NCBI RefSeq assembly: GCF_964204645.1
Contig: NC_134025.1
Span: forward strand, 4,965,001 to 5,029,000
DNA from: Tubulanus polymorphus
Lineage: Eukaryota; Nemertea; Palaeonemertea; Tubulaniformes; Tubulanidae
Direction of reading: 5' to 3'
DNA: 64,000 nucleotides
The stretch's first letter is position 1; each line of letters begins with the position of its first letter. The notes under the pieces are model-generated. The model made no database searches and was not told the DNA's origin. It saw nothing but the letters and a program-made list of their open reading frames with translations. Shown piece after piece: positions 45,601 to 57,110 of this stretch. A program made the position numbers and the translations under genes.

Positions 45601-48600
45601 ATCATATTATCACTTCATCGCATATGTATAGTATGTAAACTCACGTCACGTCAGGCAGGTACCGGTAGTAGAAATTTTCATTATAATTTGTCCTGCGTAA
45701 CTTTAATGGATTGAAGTAATGACGTGGCTCCTGATGAATAATGTATAATGACCAGTCTTTATCCGGTTAAAACGCCGTAAAAACCGTTACAATAATGTTT
45801 ATACGTTGATATGTTATTTAAGGGGTTCTGTGTGAGTCGTTATCAATATTGGCATTTCAAAGAAACAATTTCAATTATATTTCATGATTTTCATTATTTC
45901 TATTTCATATTTGATGAATTTTTATAATTATTTTTGAGAGGATATGCGCTACATCATCAATTTATCAGGGCTTGACAATTCAAATCCAAAATAACTTTAT
46001 TAATCCCTAATATTATATCATTTTATTCTTCATTATTTATTTTCGACAATACATGTATTAAGCTGGTAAGCCTCTTGAGTAAATCTGTGGCAAATGAATG
46101 TCAACTAGCTGTGACGGGTGTAAAGTCAGGCAACGAGCCCAAGTAATTCTGTAGTTAGAATCTAGGTCTGACCATCCGCAAGGGGATACATAAATACGCC
46201 CATTGCTTCCCTTCCTCGTCTAAGTTTTTTAGATATGGATGTTCAAACCTCTCGGTAATGGTTGAATTCAATTGTCTTAATGTGAGGTGTGTAATCAGGA
46301 AGATGGCGCCACGTGTACACAGTCTGGTTGAATTTTTCTCTTTTTTTCACAGAAATTCTTCATTCGTAGCTGCAAGAACGACAACGTGAAATATGTATGC
46401 TCTAAAAATCAACAATGCTCGATTACCAAAGAATCGCGCACGCAATGTCAATTTTGCCGCTACCAGAAATGTCACAACATTGGCATGTTTAAACCCGGTA
46501 AGCGCCATGTGAACTTGACCTAGTTTTTTACGGGTAAATAGCCGGATACTACGGAGGAGCAAATGTTTACTGATGTTGAAAGAAGCTGTCTTAGTCTTGA
46601 AATCATATCTGCCTGTGTGTAAATAGAAATGTTTTATCTGCTATGACGTCAGTTAGTGAGAAGTTTTAATCATTTAATGAGTTATGTATCAAATGGAGAT
46701 GATTTTAGGATTAAGTCTCAGAAATTCAAGATGAATAGAATTCATTCATCTGAAACATAAGGCTCCATATACAAATCAATTATACTGGTATGTCGGCATA
46801 TATAATGAGTTATGTCAAGGACACACTAGGCAATTTTGGCCCCAGCAAATAGTAATAGTATGATGATGATTACTGAATAGCTGATTTTGCTTCTAGTCAT
46901 CTACTTTACCCACTTGATTTTTAATGTGATCGTGGACGTGTGCACTAAACATATAATCTAGTTTATACGTCCATGATGTGATAATTGGTGCATAGTGTTT
47001 AGCATGTGACCTGACATCAACAAACAGACGCATTCATTGATGTTCCATTCCTCGCAATTTCCCATTGAGAATTACACAGAGCAGAAAGTCGCAAAGTTAG
47101 GGATGATTGATCGAGTAGAATCGCAGAATTCCGTAAGACTTCTGGGAAAAAGTGGTCTTAAATCATAAGACTGATGTTCAGTTGTAATATCGGATAACCC
47201 CGTAGAACCAAGATGACTGATCTTAAATCTAAGCGTTATCTGTGCAACTGCCCTCAAGGTCGGATATGCATGATAGCAAAAATACAAAGTGGATAGCAGA
47301 ATTCTGGAGGATTTTTTACTGGGGATTTTTAGAGGAGTTCTTGGGTGGGATTTATTTCCATAAATTTCTGTAATCGAAATTGCCTTAAGTATTCCCTGGC
47401 AATCATTAATATTCAGTAAATGAGTATTATTATTTACTAGGGTGATACCAAACCACGGGCTGATTTCCTTTGGCCCAGAACATCAAACTGTTCAATTTAT
47501 TGGCAATGGAATTTAGTCGGGCCATTTAATTGGAATTTAGTTGGGCCATTTAAAATCTATGTGTCCATACCCATGGAGACCATTATGGGCTTTGATGAGC
47601 CATGGAAACCGTTAACTATCAGTGAACGAAATACGTATGGAGCTATGCGGAACTCAAACTCCTGGCCCATCAGGCATAAGTCTTGCGCTCTGGGCCATTG
47701 TGACAGCACAATGAAACTGCTCTGTTAAATTGATAAATGTCTGTACACTCTCGTTAATACCGGTTGCATTAGTTTATACACTGATTGACTACCATACAAA
47801 ATTTCAAGGCCCAATTCTTCTCCATGGTGACACTATTTGGTACATAGTTTCGTATTAATATATAGATTTCTTTTGTAAGCTTTTCATAGACTAGAGTTAT
47901 AAGGTCCATGAACAGAAAGTGTATCTATTACCTGTATTTAAAACATTGAATTCACTGTATGCAATATAATATAATAAATATACTGGGCCATCTACCAATA
48001 CATGCATTACATAATTCAATATAATATCAAAGTGTTGGGCTACCGTGTGTTAGTTTCATCTGAATCAGGCCATTCGGGTCTTCATCTGCGGTGTCATGTA
48101 TTTTTCCAATCGAAACTATGTAATAAAACCGCACTTCTCGTTTCTCGAGGGCTGAAATTGGAAAAGTTGTAACCAATAACGTATTAAAAAATCATTATTG
48201 TGTCTGTAATGGAAATAGATGTTAAGAGCACAGACGCGACAAAAAACCCCTCAATGACCTGTTTCAACTTCCACAAATTTCAAATTCAATTCTCAATTCC
48301 AACTCCAGTCAAATCCTCATTTTTACGGTAAACTTCAGAAATATTAGAAACAGTAGAATCCGACTTCATCGTGTTTTGTGTAGATTTGTCCTTAACTTAT
48401 TTCCATATATTTCTCAGTTAATTGGATCATAAGATGCATATATCTTGGCAGTCCTATTCCCTCAACAAGTTAAGCCTGATCACATGGACATGCTGTGGAT
48501 ACAAATATATGTACTTAAATCTGTTGCGCAGTACCTCGAGTACCATATGCAATATATATATGAAAGCCGTTGTTGACACCTAATAGTACATAGCGATAAA

Positions 48601-51600
48601 TATCATTTCAAAAGCTCTACTCGTACTACTGTATCAAGGTGATTGTGATGTGGTTACGAATAGATTTTTTAAAATTGCCTAGTTTCTGCATCATTGAGAC
48701 TGGAAATGATTGTTAATGAATTGTGAAATCGCCAAATTTGTACCAAAATCAGTAAGATTCAATGCCAAGTTTAGCAGTATTTCCGACGAAATTGCAGGAT
48801 GTGTCCTCCACTCTTTATGTGTTCATTGATACAGAATATTCATCTAGTATAATAATGAATGTGATATGCATGTTATGAAATGTTTTTCAGGAACAAATAT
48901 ATTCGCCGGTGACACTGACATATCTCATATACCGTGCAAGGTTTGCGGAGCTCCTTCGTCTGGCTTTCATTTTGGTGCGATTACGTGTGAAGGATGCAAG
49001 GTATGCCGAAAATAAATTGTCGAAAATATGTACAGTTTGAATTGTCAATTCGAAAATTCCATATTTTGAACCTATTCTTTTTCATTTTTGTCTCCTGTTG
49101 AAAATAGATATTGAAATAGTCGTGATTAACTAATATGGCAATAATATCAAAAATTGGACGACATAAACACCGCCAACACACCCACACAACACACATGTAC
49201 ATATCTAATCATGCAGTAATTGCTCAGAATTGTTGTTTCATTTATTGCACCCATAAAACACATAATTGATCAATAGGACTGGAACTATGAAAAATGATGA
49301 ATTTTCATGGATGGCTCCAGATGTTGTGTCAAATCAGCTTTACAACACCGTCTTCTAATCTCTGGCAGATCTAGTTCGTAATTCTATTAACCCAAGACTA
49401 GGTAGTAAATAAACCAAGTTAATTGGTGAGTTCGGTCGTGTGGTTGGCATAAGCTAGTTGACGCTAGTTAGATTCTGAATTTAGTGTTCCGACAACAAAA
49501 ATCCTTGTGATCTATTCAAGGCTTTAGATATGTCACCGCCAAACTGAGATACACAGAATGTAATAGATGCGGTATAAATGCATATTCAGCTGCTAAGTGA
49601 GTTTCAAATTGCCATTTCAGCAATCACCAACAGGTTATCAGTCATCCATTCTATTGTCACAAAATACGTCACATAGTGAGCTCAGATTGAGTACTCACCC
49701 AGACACTGGCTTGGGTCAAATCTCCTCCATGTGTCCATGGATATATAAACTAATTTATAAGTGGTAGAATAGCCACAATTAAACATGGAGAGAAGACGAT
49801 ATAATAAAGACCCGAAACGTTCAAAACGTCGTGTCTTCTAATATATTTTTTGATTCAATAAATTATCTGTTTTTAATCTGTAATGGTGGGTTTTTATTAT
49901 AACTCATAAGTCTTTTAAACTAGACTATATTGAGTCCTTCAGACACATGAACATGACCATAATTAGAGGCTGTTTCTAATTGTCATCTCCTTCCATGCTT
50001 CTTCGACGTCACAAACATTTACCCATATTGTCTGTTTATTTTTAGGGTGACTGGGGGCCAACTACTGGTTGCAAAACATGTTGATGCCTAATCATTGTGT
50101 ATATGTCCCTGAATCCAAATTTGGACAATTCACCAAGTTAGCTGGTGTCATTGAGTAGAACTAGTTTATACCGGATCTATAACGCCAGTTGATTTCAAGC
50201 GTTGTCATATAATTCACATATTCAAACATGTCACAGCACCGTCTCACCCATATATGTATAATATGCTAGAAGCGTATATACCAACTACGTGAAAATTCAG
50301 TGAAAGATAAAAAGTTCTTTAGTAAAAGAGAATATATTTCGAGCAACGTTTCAGCTATGAATAGCCATCTATCTTTCATCGAATTATTATGAGATTTCTC
50401 TTGTATATTCATCTTACACGGATCAACTCGACGTAAACTTTGAATCTCCATCCAACATCTAAGATTTAGATTTAATCGAATCAATTTTCCATTTTAACCA
50501 AACATGGTGCCATGCAAATTAGCATTCCTGAAAATGAGGAAGGACTTTCATTTACAGCTCATAATTTACTGATTCTAAAATGGCCCAGGATTGCTAGTCA
50601 TTTTGTATTGAATGAAATACTTAAGCACGTGTTTTGCCAAAAAGTTTATTAGTAATTTTGTTTGTTTGAACCAATGGTTGAACTGAAGATGAACCGCACA
50701 CACCCTGATATGATCCTCCCTGAAATTAGATTTTCAGTCTTTACAGACTCTTCTATGGAAAATCATAGTTTCACGCATTTCACAGTGATATCATCACATA
50801 TAACGCTGCATGTGGCAGGTCAATTACAGTTGAGATTATTAATTAGCTGAACACACTCCTCCTAGTACGGAAGGGAGTATCACAAGTTTGTGATAATTGC
50901 CATACTGAAACTGCCAGCGTGGGTAGGAACTCTCATAAGTGAGGATAATATTATCAGCTAAAATGATCTAGATTTTGTATCCAAATCAAGGTGACATATT
51001 AACCGGACTACTGGTTAAGCCCAATGCACACAGCACATGGAGACACGGAAACAGTAGACTGAAACATGTTTCCCAGTGTGCTTGTGTTTAGGAGAAATGA
51101 GAAACATGGTTTCTGGAACAATGTTTCCGATATCAAACATGCTTGATTCCATGTTTCCCTGTTTCCTTGCGCTGTGTACATTGGGCTGTAAAAAGCAGAT
51201 ATCCCCATGGTACCTGTCTATGAATTGGCTTGAAAGTATAGTTGTTCCAATACCTGCCAATAATCAATATTTCTATCAATTAATATTTTGTACTTCACTA
51301 CCTTGATTTTCTATAATTTTTCCTACTTGATTCTGAAAATGATGAAATAATAATTCAGTATGTCCCAACTGTTGACCATCGAATTCAATTGCATCTCACA
51401 TCTATTTAAAGGGCTTTTTCCGACGTACTATCAAAGAACGAGACTCGTTTCGATATAGCTGTGCTAAAGGGGCCAACTGTCAAATTACTTTGGCAACTAG
51501 AAATATCTGCAAGTTCTGCCGTTACCAGAAGTGCCTCGATGCTGGGATGACTCCCGATGGTGAGTTATTGTTCGTAAAATAGACTGACCCGTGAAATTGC

Positions 51601-54600
51601 AGATGCGAAACACTATAACACTGAACGTGCATTTAGCATTTCATATGTAGAATTGGAAAATCAATGCATAGCCTATAGATAGCCTATAGATAATGTCAAC
51701 TGAATCTTTTCTTCATATGTGGCAAAATCATTCATTCATTGAATTTGAGAAAATTATGGATACATTTTAATGAAGTTGAAGAAATACAGTGTCATGTTGG
51801 TTGACTATTCTTGGCCGCCTCTATGTTCATAAACTCATTCCCAAATGGCGATTATTGGATATTATTGGATACCTAGAGATATCCGCAAATGAGGTGTTAC
51901 TGAATGTTGGTAATAATGGCTGAGGTAGAAATGTCAAAACGAGATATTAAGAGAATTACGTGAACATGTGAATTTATATTTATAAGATTTAGAGTATAGA
52001 ATATTACATCAGTTAATCTTACACAGACAACCTGCTTTCTATCGTTAATTAGAAATATCTAGTAGTAATAGTTCTCGGCATTTCCTTTCTACCGCAATAT
52101 CCTCAGACAATGACCTAATACAATATGATCGGCTTATCAAACAATAGCAGTTTTCAGTTGAAATATAACTTTTTGGTTGAAGCACTTCAAGTGGAGTGTA
52201 GTGTTGCCGCATAGTTATGAATTAAGCTGAATTATCTTATGGTAACCACCTAATGATGATTTATTTCAAAAATAGATTTTGATTACAAAATCATGTGTAG
52301 TTATTGATGTAACGAGTTGTTGTTCCAAATTTTCAGGTAGTCGCATCGGTAGACAGCCGAACTCGGTGAAACATGCTACGATGCTCGAACTGCAAAAACT
52401 CTACAAAAACAAAGATTCGCTGCAATATATGACTGACTCTAATCAGCACAACATCCCATCATCTACAGGGACATTAATCACTGAAACCAATGTGCAACAG
52501 GTTACAAATGGTCATCAGGAAAGTAACGATCGGGTTTCAACAACTGGGTCATCGACGGCAGCTGGAACTGATTATTTCATTCCCCTCATTCCCAAAAAGG
52601 AACTGGACAATGATATCGACCATTTGGATATAAGAAATGCTTTGAAATCAGCATATCGTCATTTAGAACTCGTTCGATATAAGGTTGGTTCATTCATAAA
52701 GAAAGAATACCTCAGTATTTCAGATTTGATACTTATTCACCTAGTAATTTTTTGTTCACGCTGAATAAGATGATTTTTTAAAAGGTTTTTGCAGGGTCTG
52801 TTTTTTTTTTATATTTCACAGATGTCATCTGTATGAACTTTCAGCTTTTGATATAATCGATATTGTTCACAAAAAGAAATGAGCGTTCTAATTTGCAGTA
52901 TTGATTAAGCTACATTTGCCTGTACAGCTGTAATATATTGATTGAATTTTCTGAACTTTTCTGTAGTTCTTATGCATGCATACATTGGTATTTCTGTTAA
53001 CAAGTACGCTCCTTTCTCTTTATTTCATATAGGAAAGTGATCACGGCCCACTGTTAAGAACCGATCAAGATTACGTATGGGAGCGAATGATGAAACAGTT
53101 CACCCATGATGCTCACTGTGTTCTGAAGTTTGCGAAAAAAATTCCTGGTACTTCGTGTTTTCATCTGCTAGAAAAATTCAGAATATGTCCCCCCGATTCT
53201 GATCCTCCTAAATCATATGTTATGAAGAGTTGCGTTTAAGTTCATCAACGGAAAGTTTATGCAATATGTGGGGAGGGAAATCATTTAAACCTGTCTGACT
53301 AATTAGGCCTGATCAATGTTGAGTCTGAAATATTGGTGTGATTTTGCATAATTTTCCTATTTTTTCAAGGTTTCCGAAAGTTTGAAGTATGCGATCAGAT
53401 TACACTGCTGCAGTCATCGTTATATCAGATTGTGTTGTTCATTTTGTCGAATGATTTCCAACCGGAGAATCAAGAATATAACTATTTCAACTTCTCGCCT
53501 GATGAACGAGATGCCATATTCCTGAACTTTCCACCATTTCGTTTGCTGCAATCTCACTTTTTCCATATGGGAGAAATGCTGATAAACATGGAACTGGACA
53601 GTACGGAATTCGCTTTCATGAGTGCCCTACAGTTAGTAGCATCAGGTAGGATTTCCTGTTATATCTGTTAAGGTGCAGGTCAGCTTTAGGCAACAGACAA
53701 TATTCTGGATGTATTCTTAAATTATGCAAATTAGGTTGAGCTGTATTCCGAATTCATGAATAAATGTTTTTGAATGAATATTGAGATGTGAATATGATGC
53801 AGTGGGGCTACATATCAAACAATTGATACTGGCATATTGGTATATATTTAAATGCTGGTATACACAAATTTAATCCATGGATTAGTGTCCATAAGGAATC
53901 AAATTATCTGAAAATCATAGTTTAACTGCAATTCAGATTTTAATCTGGTATTTTAAGCTGGTACTTGTATGTAAGTATTGAATAAGTTATTTCAAATAAC
54001 CATTTCGATTTGACCATTTGGTAATTTGATTCAATTAACTCCACCTTACTCAGTAGCATTGGAACTGTAAATATTTCACAAAAAGGCTTTAAAAGAAGAC
54101 CGCATACCGTAGATCTTACTGAAAGAAAAGGTTCCAAATAGTTTTTTGGGAAATTGACTAACTTGAGTAGTGTAACAAGTTGACCTGTGTCAGGGGAGAG
54201 TCCAGTGTATTTAAATTGTGTGAAATTCCATTATTCATGATTCATAGTGATGTATATCAACTTTGTTTCCTAATTACTATGTGAATGTTAAATCATCACA
54301 TAAGTTGCACATGTGTTCATCACTATTTAAGCTGTTCCTCCTATTTCTAAGCATCATGATTAACCAACCTAATTTGCATTTAGACTATGTTGGCCAAATA
54401 TTTTGGCCTTTTTTTCATAAACATTCCATACCCAAGTTAAAATGGTCTTTTCACTGTTAATTTTGGTTTGCTGTTACGAAGGCCTGTGGCTTTTCAAATT
54501 TTAACATTGAGGGATTTAATGAAATCGTGTTATAACATCATAAGCCATTCTTTACTACACAGTTCAGTTTCAAATCCCTTCTTTAAAACACTCTCCCGAT

Positions 54601-55862
54601 ATCAATTTTGAAATTGAAACTTCTTTATTTCGCAGATGAATCAGACATGCTGAAATCATCAAACGAGATTGATTCACTGCAGGAACAGATTATGTTAAGC
54701 TTCCAGATTTACCTCAAAGGTTGGTATTTTTAACTTAAAACGCTTCACAATAGAGTACTCACATTTGTAGGTTACAAATGAATTTGGTTGTGTGATTTTT
54801 CATTGCTGTGAATACCACAAATATTATGAGGTTGATTTTTCAAGGATGGTAGAGTGATTCAGAGTAGATCAAGTACTGGGCTACCATTTTATGATAGAAG
54901 TCAGATCTTCGTACAAATCATGACATTTCCTGGAATGACTTTATTAGTGTTGAAATTATGATTTATTTCATTCAATCATCGCAAAGAACAGGACAGCCAA
55001 CTAAAACGAATTTCTAGCCTGAGATTGAGTAATACTGGCGGGATTTGTTTGATGTGTAAAAAGATATTTTAGATAAAATGTCACTTATATTAGGGGTAAG
55101 ACTCTTTGATAACTGATTTATTTCAAAATTTTTGTTTCATATTGAATGTAATGTTCTGGAAAGCAGTTCAGTGTTAATGACAGCTCTTTGCAGAGGTTGC
55201 CAACCCCCGATAGAATTTCGGCAAAAATACTTTAGAATGTCACTTTTCAAAAGCTTTTATTCAGCGGCACAATGTTTCCGTCGAAATAGAACTTAACATT
55301 ATTCTTACGCATATTTGAGTGTCATTTAAACTAGTTTCATTTCAAGATTTGAGTTGACAGAACTTGAATAAAGACGATGTGTAATACTAATGACTATGCA
55401 GATTGCAAACAGATTGAAACTATTGAGTTGCATAACACTGTAGTATCAGCGAGGTGGATCATTCTCTCGCCTCAATGATAGCAAACATAATGTACAGCCA
55501 AGTAGGAGGACTAATGATTATGATTCCCGGTTGATGGCAGCACCTGCATATAATTGATAGATGTTTGCACTTCAACAGAAAATTCCTGCTAAAAAGATAC
55601 GTTTACCAGCAGTCAGGACCATTTAAGAGTTTATAGTTATCATCTGATTGATTGTAAATATTTCTTTTCAGAAAAAGAAGGCGCAGATTCGAACCGATTT
55701 GGTTATTTGTTACTCCGTTTGGCAGAGCTACGTCAGGCTAGTATACAGCATCAGCTATCCGTTTTCGAACTGCGTAAACGTTATCCTGATTTGCATTTCC
55801 CACAGCTGTTCACGGAAATGTTCTTGAACAATAATGACGAGGACGACCAACCATCCCCTTGA
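42637..55862 (+). CDS. 2DBD-NR: Nuclear receptor with two DNA-binding domains (2DBD-NR, NR7-type)
   Basis: Ligand-regulated transcription factor with two tandem C4 zinc-finger DNA-binding domains and one ligand-binding domain. Exons: 42637-44142 (coding part), 46353-46497, 48891-49000, 51412-51559, 52337-52683, 53033-53147, 53370-53645, 54636-54719, 55672-55862. They total 2922 nt, 973 aa, and all phases close. ATG at 42637 is the first in frame after the acceptor; a second in-frame ATG is at 42652. Residues 1-478 form a long Ser/Asn/His-rich A/B region. DBD1 is about 479-545 with P-box CEACK; DBD2 is about 566-631 with P-box CEGCK; the ligand-binding domain is about 690-973 and ends in an AF-2-like LFTEMF. 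From the literature as I remember it, this combination of CEACK(K) then CEGCK(G) defines the 2DBD-NRs of Schistosoma, molluscs and Daphnia. The native ligand and targets are unknown to me. Confidence 0.95.
43315..43332 (+). other. SUMO-interacting-motif-like VVIDLT in the receptor A/B region
   Basis: Residues 227-232 read VVIDLT, preceded by SP and followed by HSPEN. This matches the classic hydrophobic SIM core V/I-x/V-I-D-L-T seen in PML-body and E3-ligase proteins. Binding is not shown by sequence alone. Confidence 0.45.
44457..44745. repeat. Repeat-rich segment with GGCCAAATTT blocks
   Basis: Several direct and inverted copies of GGCCAAATTT-like and GGCCCGGA-like blocks. The outer ends (CAGCCGCGATCACATGAG; its inverted counterpart CTGTGCGATTACAGCT) are imperfectly inverted. 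It lies in the intron splitting DBD1 and looks like a degraded foldback element. Confidence 0.4.
44951..45175. repeat. Long homopyrimidine (CCCT/CT) tract
   Basis: About 225 bp that is almost entirely C and T on the plus strand; 44977-45128 (152 nt) has no purine at all. It is built from CTCTCCCT-type units. Such tracts with mirror symmetry can form triplex (H-DNA). The tract sits in the intron within DBD1. Confidence 0.95.
47505..47553. repeat. Two-copy 24-bp tandem repeat
   Basis: GGAATTTAGTCGGGCCATTT and onward occurs twice with one C/T difference. It lies in nuclear receptor intron 2, in a region with further GGGCC-containing blocks (47460-47700). Confidence 0.7.
48891..51559 (+). other. 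Second DNA-binding domain (exons 3 and 4)
   Basis: Zinc finger I uses C566, C569, C583 and C586 in [18 protein letters not shown]. The P-box is CEGCKGFFRRT, the standard form of most non-steroid receptors. Zinc finger II uses C604, C610, C620 and C623, followed by [11 protein letters not shown]. The intron sits directly after the P-box Lys in phase 0 and the next intron is in phase 1, exactly as in the first domain. Only 23 residues separate the last Cys of DBD1 (C542) and the first of DBD2 (C566). The acceptor before exon 4 (TATTTAAAG) has a weak pyrimidine tract. Confidence 0.95.
51018..51187. repeat. Foldback MITE-like element in receptor intron 3
   Basis: It starts AGCCCAATGCACACAGC and ends GCTGTGTACATTGGGCT. 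The arms of about 37 bp also share GGAAACA blocks. The 170-bp unit lies about 225 bp before exon 4. The 66- to 81-codon open frames on both strands here are by-products of the palindrome. Confidence 0.75.
52337..55862 (+). other. Hinge and ligand-binding domain (exons 5-9)
   Basis: Exon 5 gives [20 protein letters not shown], a basic T/A-box-like extension, and a variable hinge. Exons 6-9 give a helical domain: [20 protein letters not shown] fits the receptor signature around helices 3-5 (F-x-x-L-x-x-x-D-Q-x-x-L-L), [15 protein letters not shown] fits helix 8, and exon 9 covers helices 10-12. AF-2 is LFTEMF at residues 956-961, with the conserved Glu. The protein ends DEDDQPSP. Confidence 0.9.
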
Positions 55863-56124
55863 ACTTACGTATTGATGGCTACATATATTCGAGTGTAATT
55901 TAATTCAATCGAATACAACGAACTAATGCTTGAACGGCATAAGCTTTCAAGATTTTTAAAGCTCTTTCCACATTTTCAAATGTATTGACCAACCATCCAC
56001 TTGAACTTAAGTATTGATGACTTCATATATTCGAGTGAAATGTAATGCTATCAATTGCAAGGAACAAATGTGGAATGGTGTAAGCATTCAAGATTTTCAA
56101 TGCTACCTCCACATTTTCAAATAG
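55845..56124 (+). repeat. 142-bp tandem duplication covering the receptor stop codon
   Basis: Copy 1 starts at 55845 with GACCAACCATCCCCTTGAAC and includes the last codons and stop of the receptor. Copy 2 starts at 55987 with GACCAACCATCCACTTGAAC. Shared later blocks include TATATTCGAGTG, TTCAAGATTTT and CCACATTTTCAAAT. The copies have diverged by several substitutions and small indels, so the duplication is not very recent. Confidence 0.85.
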
Positions 56125-57110
56125 CTGTAATTTTTCATTCAATGTGTAGGATCATAGAAATAGACAGGCATTTTTTCCGGATCATTTGGTTCTAAATTTT
56201 GAAAAATTTCTCGAAACATCAATGAATAAGAAGAATCAATTGTTTGAATTTAGGTGAAAAGTATGTGATGCTATGCATTAGTTTGAGTCTTATAGGAGCA
56301 GAGTTAGATTCGGATTCTTCCATAATCGGATCCTCCATAAATAAAATATCATGTTCGCCCCATCTGTAGATTATTGTTATGTCCATGAGGTCAATGGAAA
56401 AACCGAGTGATAAGTTTATTTCGTGCGTCCAGTGTTCTATATATGTAAATAATACCAGAAACAAATATTTTGAATTTTATTCATGTTGTTTTGTATATGA
56501 TTACCATTTGCATTATTGCGCGAGGAGATAAACATTTGTTGTTCGTCTCAGTAAACTTCTTTCTTTTTCACCAAAATGTGCCATGTACAATCTGTTATTA
56601 CCACTGTTCTGTGAGTACATCGAAGATCTAACTTCATATTTTGTTTCCTATCGTAATTTTGATGTATGAGATATATATTAGCATAAAGTCATCATCTGTA
56701 GATTGCGATGGTTTTTGCAGCATTTCTGATGTTGGCTTCTTATTGCTGTTTGACAGTAGGGTTTTTTAGAATGAAGTCCTTGTAAAAGGTTGAGGCAGGT
56801 CAAGTAACAATATCATTTTTGCTCCAATAATCAATACACCAGGTTAGAAGTAGGGAACTCTCCCCCTCTTGACACGTAATGTAATAGCAAAAAATATTAA
56901 TTTTTACAATCTTGATACACCTCATGATTATGCGTAATGAGAGTTGCATAGTGTCACTGTCTCTGAGAGGATCTCTCTCTTAACACACTTCAAACGGTAA
57001 CATGTGTGATCTCTATTTCAACACACGCGCATGCAATGGTTTCAACACTTCTGAAAGGTGCGAGTTTGACACATTGCTTTGTGCAGATTGAATAAATATG
57101 GTTTCAATCT
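55863..57110 (+). other. Receptor 3' UTR (likely extent)
   Basis: AT-rich sequence after the stop codon. The first well-placed AATAAA on the plus strand is at 57091-57096. Further signals near 59113 and 59933 could mark longer forms. No coding exon was seen. Confidence 0.4.

Larger units (their letters stand above)
44071..46497 (+). other. First DNA-binding domain (exon 1 end plus exon 2)
   Basis: Zinc finger I uses C481, C484, C498 and C501 in [20 protein letters not shown]. The P-box is CEACK followed by KFFIRS, so the usual Gly after Cys-Glu is Ala and the usual GFF is KFF. Zinc finger II uses C518, C524, C534 and C537 with CRYQKC after it. An intron of 2210 bp splits the domain directly after the P-box Lys (phase 0), and the next intron follows KPG in phase 1. 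All eight zinc ligands are intact. Confidence 0.95.
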
